In this document: positions 53,401-62,360 of the stretch, piece after piece
Layout: each line of letters starts with the position of its first letter
Numbering within the stretch: the stretch's first letter is position 1
DNA from: Montifringilla adamsi
Lineage: Eukaryota > Chordata > Aves > Passeriformes > Passeridae
NCBI GenBank assembly: GCA_017590115.1
Contig: JAGGNK010006537.1
Location: 124,001 to 188,000, forward strand
Direction: 5' to 3'
DNA: 64,000 nucleotides
Notes under the pieces: generated by a model
Told to the model about the DNA's origin: nothing
Database searches by the model: none
Seen by the model: the letters and a program-made list of their open reading frames with translations, nothing else
Translations under genes and position numbers: made by a program

Positions 53401-56400
53401 AGGATGGAAAAATATCAGACCATTTAGCTGACAGCTGCACTGCAGAGCCCTGGGGAATATTTCTGGCTCACAGGTTTGCAGTCTTAGGAGAAGTTAAGTT
53501 TCCAAATCATGCAAGGACTTATTTTCAAAGTTTGGTTTGGGAAAGTCTCTCCTATTTAACATCCACTCATTGATAAAGCTGCTTATATATTTAGAAATAT
53601 TCTGTGTTCTACCATTTTTTTCCTTTCTTTTTGTCATCTAATTTTTAATCTTATCTAATTAAATCAAGAGTTTTACACACAACACCTCTTAATGCCACCT
53701 TCTCTTCTGAACTCTGTGTTCTTCTAAACTAGAACTGAATAGAGTTTGATAAAAAAAACTTTGTCTTGTCTTGTTCTGAGTCCTCCTTGTCCTCTTCATA
53801 CAAGACTACAAAGCTTAACTGTTCTACTCTGATAATGCAGCTGAAAATAAAACATAAACCACTTGTAGACACTCACAGCAAATACATTCTACAAATACAA
53901 AGACATTGTATCAGTTGTATCAATGTTAGAATTATCTCACCATCTTTAAAATGCATTACCACACCCAAGAGTGAACAAGTTTACTGATTCTCGTATAATA
54001 CCTGAGGTATCTTTAATAATTACAGTGCATCAACATAGAAGTGGATACCTCAATGCAATCAGTAAAACTGTGATACTGTTGAATACCTTACTTTTTTTAA
54101 CACACTTCTTTTAGGCACCTAAATCCTGAAAGCTTCTTTCCTCCCTTACTGATTTTTATCTCAGTGAATTATTTTACTTGCCAAGAAACATACTATACTT
54201 GAAACATCTTCCCCTGAGGACAGAAACAAGATTATTTCACCAAGAATTATAATTAAATCTAGAGATATAAATTACTTAGCTTTGCTGTCTCAAGTTATTG
54301 CTTCAGGGTTTAAACTCTGCATGTAAGTTAAATCTCACCATTTCCATAGGGACCAACTTACTAAATTATCCTGTGTTGTAAATATTAATTTTTCAACTCA
54401 CCTGTTTTTTAAATTGTTGGCATTCCTCAGGTGTAAGTGTGTCTGCTTTGGCAATAAGTGGAATAATATTCACTTTTTCATGCAGGCGCTTCATAAACTC
54501 TATATCCAAAGGCTTAAGTCTGAAATACAGCATTAGAGCTTTGCAATTTATATTAATTAAACAAGATTCTACAAATGATGAGATTTGTCCTGACAACTAC
54601 TCTTTAGACACTGATTTATGAGTGACAGATGACTGAAAATTAAAAGGTTACCTGCAATTATTACAGCAAATCCCCTAAATTGTATAATACAAGAGGAATA
54701 AGTGGTAAGTTAGTATTTCTAGCAGTCATGAGTCTTCTGCTAGCTGAAAGTACACTCATTTAAGCACGAGGTAAGAATTCTATGAAGGTAGTAAAGTTTG
54801 TGCTATTAGCCGGAAGATAATCCCACTTAAAGCCTGACTGATAAGAGCTCACAGTCGTAACTTATGCTCTGTTCACACATACAGTTGCAGGTTCTGAAAG
54901 TCATGTCTCAGTATGCTTCCTCTTGAGAGTGGGCTAGGAGACTTTTTCTTTTAAGATCTTAAGATTGCTGAAGATAGTAACCTCTGTAGCCTATGTACAA
55001 ATGAATTAGAAATATCTCACCTCTAAATTGATATGTAAAACAAAAAGTTATGAAAGTGGATGACAGCGACAAAAACTAAGCCATCATATGAGTATAGGGT
55101 GGCTGTGTGGTAGTATATTCACTGCCTTTGTGGATCAAAGTGGTCAGTATTTCCTGTTTCCTAAAGTAAAACTAGAGAGGTTTTGATGCATTAATGATAG
55201 CAAGTTTAGTTAGGCTTAAAGGATTCACTTAGGAGGATTTAACAAGATTATTTTTCATCTTAAACAAATTTGTATTAGGAACATTAAAAACAGATTCATT
55301 TGGTACTGAAATTTCTGAAAACCATACATAAAAGAATGAAGAAAATGTTCAAGAACACATATTTAACTTCATTTTAACATTTTCTACCTGTCACTGACTT
55401 CACCAGTTCTCAACATCTGTCCATTAAATAGCTAACATTAAAGCACATCTGTATTATAAGCACTTTTTTGATCATCCATTCATCTTACTATGTTTTCCCC
55501 CTACTTGCTTCAAAAAGCTGCTGAGGGCAGCAACACTGGGTTGAAGGGCAGCTGCCAAAGCAGAGTTATTCAAAAGGTCTGCTCACCTAAGGACTTGAGT
55601 GTTTACAGTGGAGACTGAAGCAGGAAAGCTTTACATAACGATTCCAAAATTGTAGAAAGACTGTGAAGTCTATCATCACCCCATTCACTTACCTGGAAGG
55701 CTCCTCCTGCCCCTCCACTCTCTCCCCCTACTTCCATAGAAACCAATTCAATCATTTCAGGTGTTTACAGGAATAGCTAAAAACATTGTATTTTATTGGG
55801 ATATATTACATGGAAGGACTTCAACTGATTTTTTTTATAATTTCTAAACTTCTAAAGCAGGCTTTTACAAATGTATTAAAAAGACAAGTAGAAGTAAGCT
55901 CACCCACAAATGCTTTAATTCAACGCAAATATAATAATGCATTAAGAGTAAAGAGGACACTACTTGGTGGATTAGATGTGCTGCTGTCTGCACAGGAAAC
56001 AGGAGTAAAGACTGCATCACCACAAAAACCAGGTAGGAAGTGAGCTCTGTCCTTTCAGAGAGGGCAGCATCTTAAAAGAGGAAACCAATGCCAAAAGCAG
56101 CACCAATTTTGTTCATTAACTTCCTTACTGAGATGACAATTTTAAGCATTTATTCCATAATTGAAAAGCACTATGAAAACCTAGCATAATTGTAGGCCTT
56201 TTTCTCCCCTAAAAATAACACGAAACACCTGTACACAGAATATACTTTTGCAGCTTTTAGCCTCACAAACTTAGTGAGCAAATCTTAATCCATTGGAAAC
56301 AATATTTTTCTCTTTCCTTAATAACAACTTGTACCTCCCATGATTTAGGAAGTTCTAACAGATGTGGGGGTGTGCAGGGAAGACATGTTTTTTGAAGAAT

Positions 56401-58289
56401 GGGCAAATTAGCTCAGAAACAATTGAGTAACACAAGAAATCCTCTTCCCTTTATTTAAATTACATTTTGGATTTTGCACACTAATAAAACAGTACATCAA
56501 GAAATCAAGTTTTTGCATTTAAAACTGACATGCATCTTGAGCAAAACTGGCAATACAAACGTGCCTGTTGGACAACAACAAAATACTTAATAAAGGCAAG
56601 TCTACATAAAAAAACCTCCACCCTCTGACATTTCTTTCCATATTTGGAAGTATCTGTTCAAAATTACTAGACCCATTCCAATGCTAGCTACAGAAGCTAA
56701 GTATAATAGCTGGCATTTTTTATTGCCTGAGGAATACTCTCTAAATTCCTTCATCACTCCCTTCAACAAGTTTTACTACTTTTGACCTACACAATAGAAC
56801 AGGCTTATACTTATCTTCGTCTCCTTCTGGTTTTGAAAGTATAACTCAAGAGTCTTTGACAGATTTAATCATGATACCATGATAAAAAGATACACAACCA
56901 GTTTCAGATAGTTAATCTGTACCGAATACACCCTGGAAATGCAGTTCTCCCTATCCACCACTAGATAGAAGTCTGATCAAGTAAAAACTAAGCAGGGGTG
57001 GAAGATAATTTAATAACTGAAAAAACATCTGCAATGCCTATACTGGAATTGCCACTAGACAAAATACTACACACCAAGTGATGTGGTATGTGATATGGTA
57101 TGCTTACAATGATGCACGAAACTTCCCATCTTCACTTTACATTAATGGGAGGGAGGAAGAATGGAACGGAAAAATCCTTTTGCTTAACATGTGAACCAGT
57201 TTCTCTTAAGGTGATCGAAAGATATATAGATCACAAACAGGTCTGGCACCTGTGAACGTCTTTGTATTTTTCATTGCATTCTATTTCTCTTGTCATGCAA
57301 TTAATGTGCAATCATATTTTCTGGTGTTTGGCTTGCTAATGTTTCATCCTTGAAATTAAGCATGATCTGCAGGCCATGAGAAAATCCAGTTTGGAACTCA
57401 GATTGACAAATGTGGATATTTATCTGAGATAAGAGAATGAAAACATAAAATACACTAATACAAACCCATGTCCTGAAGGAGCAATGAAGTATAAACAACA
57501 CTGCACTCTATTATCTGGCATCTGGCGTCTGTTCACTCGAGATTCTGCATTCAGGTAGTCCTCAAATTTACTGTCAATGTAGTCAATAACTGGCTGCCAG
57601 CTGCAGAGATTACATGAATAAAAACCGGTAAGTTACATTATTTACATGAAGAAACCTGGTTTTGCTAAGAAATAGGTGTTCACAATTTCCCCACAGCTTG
57701 GGGTGGCTTTTTTTGCTTTTCATTTGCTTTTTTTTAATTACGGTACTTCAACACTGCAACTGACCAACTCCTCAACCTGAGTTACATAGTTCTGAAAATA
57801 CAACATGTGAGTCCACTGAAAAAACCTTTCAAACACAATCACCTTCATTGTAAAAGCATTAAAAAGAATACTTAAGAACTGTAGCTAAGTAATATGCTTC
57901 ACTGATCACATCTTCTGACAGCACAGAAAATGGTTCTGCATACTGCATGTGTGGATAAAGAGCCAAATGCACCATTCAGTTTAAGGGGAAATGCTGACAG
58001 CACTTCAGTCAAGTCAAACAGCTACTTGGAATTATAGTAGTTACAAGTTTTCAGCTACATGAAAAGTTTACAATTGTTAATATTTTAACTGAATATTGAA
58101 GCCTGCATTTTAAAATATGTCACAAGGTATATCTCACACACAAAACAAGGCAGAATTATCTTGGGAGAACATACAAAGAATGTCTTACCAATTACTATTA
58201 TCCACAGCATCTCCAAATCCTGGTGTGTCAACTATTGTAAGTAGTAACTGAACACCACCCTCTTTGATTAAAACTTTTGACTGCTCAAC
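38377..58289 (-). CDS. SEPTIN7: SEPTIN7 (septin 7), 3' ten coding exons; 5' end outside window
   Basis: Septin 7 is a filament-forming GTP-binding cytoskeletal protein. In animals it joins SEPTIN2-, SEPTIN6- and SEPTIN9-group subunits in hetero-oligomers acting in cytokinesis, cell-cortex and dendrite/cilium organisation. Ten exons on the minus strand (58189-58289, 57466-57600, 54402-54519, 52616-52708, 51278-51374, 49181-49232, 48150-48275, 41632-41767, 38926-39065, 38377-38416) join without a frame break. All introns are GT-AG. Together they give 345 codons plus stop, matching residues 93-437 of the recalled human protein. Visible motifs are G3 DTPGFG, G4 AKAD, the septin WG segment ([12 protein letters not shown]), a charged C-terminal coiled coil and the terminus KGKIF. 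The first about 92 residues (N-terminus, P-loop, switch I) are missing and must lie past 64000. Introns rule out a processed pseudogene. The feature is a genomic span, not continuous coding sequence. Confidence 0.98.
38417..38925 (-). other. SEPTIN7 last intron, 509 bp
   Basis: Short AT-rich intron; no other element recognised. Confidence 0.92.
38926..39065 (-). CDS. SEPTIN7: SEPTIN7 exon, residues 379-425 (coiled coil, second part)
   Basis: 140 nt from phase 0 ([20 protein letters not shown]) through [19 protein letters not shown] to LEQQNSS, ending with AG of Arg425 before GTAAAT. A continuous alpha-helical coiled coil rich in Glu, Gln, Lys and Arg. Acceptor TTCTACAG. Confidence 0.98.
39066..41631 (-). 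other. SEPTIN7 intron, about 2.6 kb, with a CR1 copy
   Basis: Contains the CR1 element at 39744-40305 and a short ATAAATATAA-type repeat at 39441-39467. The remainder is AT-rich unique sequence. Confidence 0.88.
39744..40305 (-). mobile_element. CR1 LINE, 5'-truncated, about 560 bp
   Basis: Read on the plus strand it begins with the reverse-complemented CR1 3' end (catagaatggcttgggttgg), then the diagnostic blocks GGCCTTGAACATGTCCAGGG, CAACCTGTTCCAGTGCCTCA and GAGCTGGATGCAGCACTGC. It lies in the same direction as SEPTIN7 transcription inside its intron. The reverse transcriptase frame is not intact, so it is a dead 5'-truncated copy. Confidence 0.93.
41632..41767 (-). CDS. SEPTIN7: SEPTIN7 exon, residues 333-378 (coiled coil, first part)
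   Basis: 136 nt. It completes Lys333, then [33 protein letters not shown] and [12 protein letters not shown]. It is highly charged with heptad-like spacing and forms the start of the C-terminal coiled coil that pairs with SEPTIN6-group subunits. Donor GAG|GTAATC, phase 0 at the 3' end. Confidence 0.98.
42395..42416. repeat. 22-bp perfect palindrome
   Basis: AAAAATAATGT followed by its exact reverse complement ACATTATTTTT, with no spacer, in the SEPTIN7 intron. A second TAATGTAC lies just to its left. It could be a chance AT-rich palindrome or a binding site. Confidence 0.9.
44031..44051 (-). CDS. SEPTIN7: Candidate SEPTIN7 21-nt microexon (adds FDTVEGM)
   Basis: On the minus strand a pyrimidine tract ending GTTTTTTAG is followed by 21 nt and a perfect GTAAGT donor. 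Two CTAAGC branch-point-like sites lie 20-30 nt upstream. A GCATGC (RBFOX-type motif, 44084-44089) lies about 33 nt upstream. Placed between exons 48150-48275 (phase 2) and 41632-41767, it preserves the frame: Lys333 is kept and seven residues, FDTVEGM, are inserted before Ser334. The insert sits at the joint between the GTPase fold and the coiled coil. Size, phase and flanks fit a regulated, often neuronal, microexon. I am not certain whether it is described in other species. Confidence 0.75.
44410..44790. promoter_or_regulatory. Intragenic CpG island-like segment in SEPTIN7 intron
   Basis: Composition changes abruptly from AT-rich intron to GC-rich sequence, with about 17 CpG dinucleotides between roughly 44430 and 44590 (by eye). 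On the plus strand it holds an 81-codon open frame (44549-44794) whose stop overlaps an AATAAA. On the minus strand it lies about 350 bp upstream of the candidate microexon. It may be an internal promoter, an enhancer, or the remains of a retrocopy; sequence alone does not decide. Confidence 0.6.
44549..44794 (+). other. Small ORF, 81 aa, antisense to SEPTIN7, unrecognised
   Basis: It starts [13 protein letters not shown] and ends [11 protein letters not shown]. The stop codon sits inside CAATAAAAATAA, so a poly(A) signal overlaps it. A 9-base direct repeat CTTTTAAAT occurs on both sides (44329-44337 and 44808-44816), which could be a target-site duplication but is AT-rich and weak. I recognise no protein family. 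It may be a chance frame in the CpG island or a decayed retrocopy. Confidence 0.25.
48150..48275 (-). CDS. SEPTIN7: SEPTIN7 exon, residues 291-333
   Basis: 126 nt. It completes Arg291, then [34 protein letters not shown] and KNKGQLT, ending with AA, the first two bases of Lys333, before GTAAGT. This is the end of the globular domain (alpha-6 region) and the linker to the coiled coil. The phase-2 3' end is what lets the downstream 21-nt microexon be either skipped or included in frame. Confidence 0.98.
48276..49180 (-). other. SEPTIN7 intron, 905 bp
   Basis: AT-rich unique intron; only the two splice sites are recognisable. Confidence 0.88.
49181..49232 (-). CDS. SEPTIN7: SEPTIN7 exon, residues 274-291
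   Basis: A small 52-nt exon completing Val274, then [16 protein letters not shown] and the first two bases of Arg291. It belongs to the septin unique element that packs at filament interfaces. Acceptor TTCTTGCAG, donor AG|GTAAGT. Confidence 0.97.
49233..51277 (-). other. SEPTIN7 intron, about 2.0 kb
   Basis: Unique intron sequence. No repeat family, RNA gene or additional septin-like exon was recognised. Confidence 0.85.
51278..51374 (-). CDS. SEPTIN7: SEPTIN7 exon, residues 242-274 (septin unique element start)
   Basis: 97 nt encoding [32 protein letters not shown] and the first base of Val274. AVVGSN is the G5-like guanine-binding segment. The YPWG tryptophan is characteristic of septins and sits at the G interface. 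Acceptor TTGTAG, donor GTAAGG. Confidence 0.98.
51375..52615 (-). other. SEPTIN7 intron, about 1.2 kb
   Basis: AT-rich intron with a 17-base A run at 51987-52003 and a shorter one near 52296. No other element recognised. Confidence 0.88.
52616..52708 (-). CDS. SEPTIN7: SEPTIN7 exon, residues 211-241
   Basis: 93 nt, phase 0 at both ends, encoding [20 protein letters not shown] then [11 protein letters not shown]. The human protein, as I recall it, reads KLVKKIK here, so this species has a conservative Leu-to-Ile change. Acceptor TTTCTAG, donor AAG|GTAAAC. Confidence 0.97.
52709..54401 (-). other. SEPTIN7 intron, about 1.7 kb
   Basis: Unique AT-rich intron. A minus-strand CAG|GTAAGA cryptic donor at about 53202-53209 lacks a good partner acceptor. 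Nothing else was recognised. Confidence 0.85.
54402..54519 (-). CDS. SEPTIN7: SEPTIN7 exon, residues 171-210 (G4 AKAD)
   Basis: 118 nt. It completes Gly171, then encodes [33 protein letters not shown] and QQFKKQ. AKAD is the septin G4 motif that specifies guanine. Acceptor TATTTCAG, donor CAG|GTGAGT, phase 0 at the 3' end. Confidence 0.98.
54520..57465 (-). other. SEPTIN7 intron, about 2.9 kb
   Basis: AT-rich intron with no recognised repeat or RNA gene. It contains a perfect cryptic minus-strand donor (CAG|GTAAGT, 55687-55695) without a convincing acceptor nearby. Confidence 0.85.
57466..57600 (-). CDS. SEPTIN7: SEPTIN7 exon, residues 126-171
   Basis: 135 nt. The first base completes Cys126, then [16 protein letters not shown] opens the exon, and [15 protein letters not shown] precedes a split Gly171. 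It forms the G-domain segment after switch II, a septin interface region. The acceptor CTCTGCAG is strong. The donor is GG|GTTTGT, the weakest match to consensus of all donors in this gene. Confidence 0.97.
57601..58188 (-). other. SEPTIN7 intron, 588 bp
   Basis: Short AT-rich intron between the G3 exon and the next G-domain exon. Apart from splice sites I see only short A/T runs. Confidence 0.9.
58189..58289 (-). CDS. SEPTIN7: SEPTIN7 exon, residues about 93-126 (G3 switch II)
   Basis: 101 nt beginning in phase 0 (GTT GAG CAG, Val-Glu-Gln) and ending with the first two bases of Cys126 before a GTAAGA donor. It encodes the beta strands around [25 protein letters not shown] is the septin G3/switch II motif that contacts the gamma-phosphate region of GTP. 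The acceptor is TTTTACAG. Confidence 0.97.
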
Positions 58290-59869
58290 CTGTAAAATAA
58301 ATACAGTAACATTAAATTTTTAGCAGTTTAGTCACCTATCTTTAACACTGGGAAAAGCATTCAATGAATGAGAAGCCTGACAAAGAATTGCTACCTTTTC
58401 TGCTTCAGAAAAATGCACTGTGTCTGTTTTGCTTATAAAATCTGACTAATTTTACAATAATTAGTATTTTTTTAAAGAAAAAGGTCATTATTTAATTAAA
58501 GTCAGTGATAAAAGAACCCTCTAAGTATATGGGATATTTTAATATTTAAATTCCTGATTAAACAGGAAAAACCTTAACCGGGCATTAAACTTGTTAAAGT
58601 TGCAAACTTGGTCACTTCAAAGAAAATGACGCTTTTCAAAACTAGTCCTCCTCACAAGCACCTTAGACACTTCTAGTCCTGTTAATGTATTTTTAAGAAT
58701 ACATTTATACTTCAGCTAGGATAATGGTTGGGAATGGAATCACAAAGTCATGGTTTCCTATTACAAACAGAATTATACTGGAAAGTAATACAATCTGGCT
58801 GCAATCTGCTGAGCTAGACCTCATGTGACTGTAATGGATTGGGTTCCTGTTAGCTCAAGTCACTGATGGAAACCCGCCTCAGAAGGCAAGAGCATCAGCA
58901 CAAGGAATGATGCAAGACTGGGGCGTGGGACTTCATGCCACCAGTTGTGACCACCCATCTGCAGCACAGCTGAGGCAGCTTGCAGTGAACATGTCATCCA
59001 ACAGATTAGGCATGTCATGATAGAAGAACTAGGCTAAGCAGCACATGGACTGCTACCCCTTCTTCCTACTACTACTTCAGTAACTGTTGATATTGCCAAA
59101 GTCAGGCCCATCTGCCTGAGAAGGTGCTGTACACCACTGTCCTATCAGTGATATGCACAGCAGTATGAAATGACAAACCCATGTTGGCTTCTTTCCAATT
59201 GCTCAGACATTTAATCAACCTTTTTCTTCATTGATATTAAAACAATTCCTATTAAATCACTAGTGACACTGTTTTCTAGATATGGATTCAAGTTATCAGC
59301 CATGTACGTAATTTATCCAGAACCACACGAGAGCCGGAAGACTCAAGGTGATGCCACCTTGTTGCTCATTGCTTAACATTCCTTAAGCCTCACAAACCCT
59401 AACTGAGGAGAGAAAAGAAAGTTCTAGTTATAATAAGCCCTACCTGGATGGTCTCTTGACCAGTTCAAGATTTGAGAAATATAATATTAATGCTTCTTAA
59501 GCTCTTGCACATCTTTAATTGTTATGCAAGTGAACTAGACTCTCACAGCCACACCTGAACATTGTTGCAAACGCTCTGCAATCACTTCTTATATGATGCA
59601 GTGTAAACCCACAAGATAAACTAACATGGCAGAAAGTTGAAATAAATCCCTCTTGCACAAGTGTAACACTGATTCCAATTCAGAAGAGAATATCCAGAAT
59701 CACAGAAAACAGTAACTACCTCCAAAGAAAGCTTCATATCTAACCTCTGAGTGTGCAGGATGCTATTTTTGTCTACTTCTCAGTAGGGATCCTACCCAAG
59801 TTGGATCAGTCCCTTTCGCTGCTAGTATTCCAACAGTTAATGGCTACCAGGATACTGGCCACAGAAGTA

Positions 59870-59925
59870 TCCAGGTTGGGCTGGACTTCAAGACCACCCA
59901 GTTCAAACTCCAACATGAACAGACC
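59870..59925 (-). repeat. Degenerate CR1 3'-end fragment
   Basis: The stretch GGTTGGGCTGGACTTCAAGA followed by a CACCCAGTTCAAACTCC block resembles the reverse complement of the CR1 3' end (ggttggaagggaccttaaagatcatctagttccaacccc) at roughly 70 percent by eye. It is short and old, in the SEPTIN7 5' intron and in sense with that gene. Confidence 0.45.
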
Positions 59926-62332
59926 TTACTGGAAGGTTAGGAAGGTGTGAAAAAAAAACAGAAATCAAAACCAAACAAACAAAACTGTACACACACAGCC
60001 TAAGCCACCACCAAGTTACTCTTTCACAAACTATACAACTCTCATCCTTCCAAAAGCGTGCAGCTGAAAGCCATGAGAACCTAGGAATACATTCACGGCT
60101 TTAGAAATGTACATTTTAATTATGGTGAGTGTATTTCCCCCATCTTCTAGAGTTCTACCAAGAAATTTTATTGCACACAACTGATACCAGAATTCAAGAC
60201 AGTAATCCCTTGCCATAGTCAACTCAGCCAAGAGTTTACTACTCACAAGCTTTAGCACACAAGAGATTAACTTCTGATTCCTTGCATTCTTTTGGCTATC
60301 TTGCATATAGTAATCACAGCCCTCCTATTACCAAGCTCTCTGCAAGTATACAAAACCCACAACACTTGCAAAATACTAGAGATTATAATGTTAAGAGAAG
60401 TACTCTTGCCAAGAGCTACAAGGTATCAGCTTTATTCTCCAGCACAAAAATTCCCAGCAAGAACCATTAAATTGTTATGGGCTCATGGTGGAATGCCTTT
60501 ACAAAAGAAGCAATTAATAAAACATTATCTTGAACATCTGTTTATAACAAAGGAAAAGAAAGGTCAGGAGATCTCAGAAATGTCAAGCCAAGCATTTTCT
60601 CTGATTCTGCATGCTTGTACAAATCTAAGTGTGACTGAATTTGTGAAGTCACCTTCTGACAAATGGTCTGCAGCAACTGAATCTCTGCAGACAGTGCTAA
60701 TACATATCTGGATTGTGAGGATTTAAATTTTTTTCTTACTTTTCATAAATTCATGTAGGTATCTGCTATCAGAGCAGGGTTTTCACAAACCTACAGAACA
60801 AGAGACATGAGCTGATTAATTAAAAGTCCTATGCTTGTGCTGTGGACAATCAGACCACATCCAGTATATACTATAAGCAGTAGATTCTACTGGTAAGAAA
60901 CAGTAGACGAAGACCCTGCCACAAAGCCTCTGCAAAGTTGCATTTTTCTAACCTAAATGGATGTGTCCATACATGGTCAAAGGCACGGAAAGCAGCAACA
61001 TCTGGAAAAGATCCAGAAAATCACTGTAAACTAGTGTCATTCACAGTTAAGCATCCAACTGCATCCCATCGTCTGATTTACAAGTATTCCCAAGGGATTC
61101 ATGGAAAACATTAGTTCAAGTCTTGGAATTTAAGACTTTTTAAGAAAAGTCTCCTCCAAATAGGCATTTTCCCATGCACTCCAGTCAGCTGGGTCACACG
61201 GGTCTCCTTGGCAGTTACTACACAGCGTTCATCGCTTGGTGCTTGTTACAGCTTGACTGCTTTTTATTGGATGAAACATGTCTTTGCCATCCTGCATTTA
61301 AGGCAATCAGATAATGATCAGAGAAAACACATTTAATACCCTCTCATTTCTGAGTATGTTTCCTTTGAATTCATCTGACACCAAATCACTTACTCTTAAC
61401 CGTTCTTCTGCATTTTCTATGAGATAAATGCAAAGGAGCTGCCTCACAAAGCAACTCCAAACTGCAATGGTTTTCAAGCCCAAACCACAGTTTGAGTTTA
61501 TCTATGTGAGAGCCTCGTACACAATTCCTGATCAGTAAGCTGCTCCCACCATATAAGAACTGGTAATTATTACAACCAAGATTCGAGGATGCTCAAGTGA
61601 GGTGGCCTCTCATCCCTACCCTACAAAACCCTTTCATCAATCCTCAACTTAAAAAGGCTTTCACTGGCAGGGAGTACAAATCCAGTGGATCCAAACAGCA
61701 ACTCCCACTGCTTATTCTTTAATATTTGACAGGAAACACCTCCACATCATAGACATTGCTACCACACATGATTTTAAAGCTTGTAGGGGGAAACAATTTT
61801 ATCCTCACTTACAGTGACAATGAAATAAGATAGTTTCAGTTTCTTTCTTAAAATGCTACACTGACTTTTCATTCATCCCAAGAAACTGAAAGCAAAGTTG
61901 CATTTTAAGTATATTTTAACAAGAAGTACTTATTAGATAAAGTCAAAATTCGTTTCTAGAGGGGAAGACTGTCTTTAAATCTATTTCATTCCCACCATAT
62001 TATTTTCTAAGTCATGTCAGATCGCAATTCAGTATTGAAAACAGCTTTGGCAAGCTCTTGGCCTCAAGCTTTAGCCTACATAGTGGAAGTAAGAAAAAAA
62101 ATGCAATGGTTTTTCAGCCTGAGCTCTCTTCAAGCCCTTTTCTTTCCCTCTCCAGCTTTACATAGGGGGAAAAAAATCATTAAGTGAGGCTTTCTGAAAA
62201 GTATGTCTTTTTCTTAAACCAGTAAACCAATACAAATCAAACCACTCCAATGGTCAGAATAAACAGCAGATCATCTAATCTTGCCCCCTAACAGATGAAA
62301 GTACTTAACTCAAATTCCAGAAATTCCACACA

Positions 62333-62360
62333 TTTTTTTTTTTTTTTTTTTTTTTTTTTT
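62333..62360. repeat. Poly(T) tract, 28 bases
   Basis: An uninterrupted run of 28 T on the plus strand. It could be a minus-strand retroposed poly(A) tail, but no recognisable parent sequence or clear target-site duplication is visible beside it, so it is recorded only as a homopolymer. Confidence 0.95.

Noticed and set aside
55687..55695. Perfect CAG|GTAAGT donor on the minus strand in a SEPTIN7 intron
   Set aside because: No convincing upstream acceptor or in-frame septin-like sequence; treated as a cryptic site. A similar CAG|GTAAGA near 53202-53209 is rejected for the same reason.
38377..58289. SEPTIN7 as a processed pseudogene (common for this gene in mammals)
   Set aside because: The copy has nine introns with proper splice sites, no frameshift or stop, and exact expected length.
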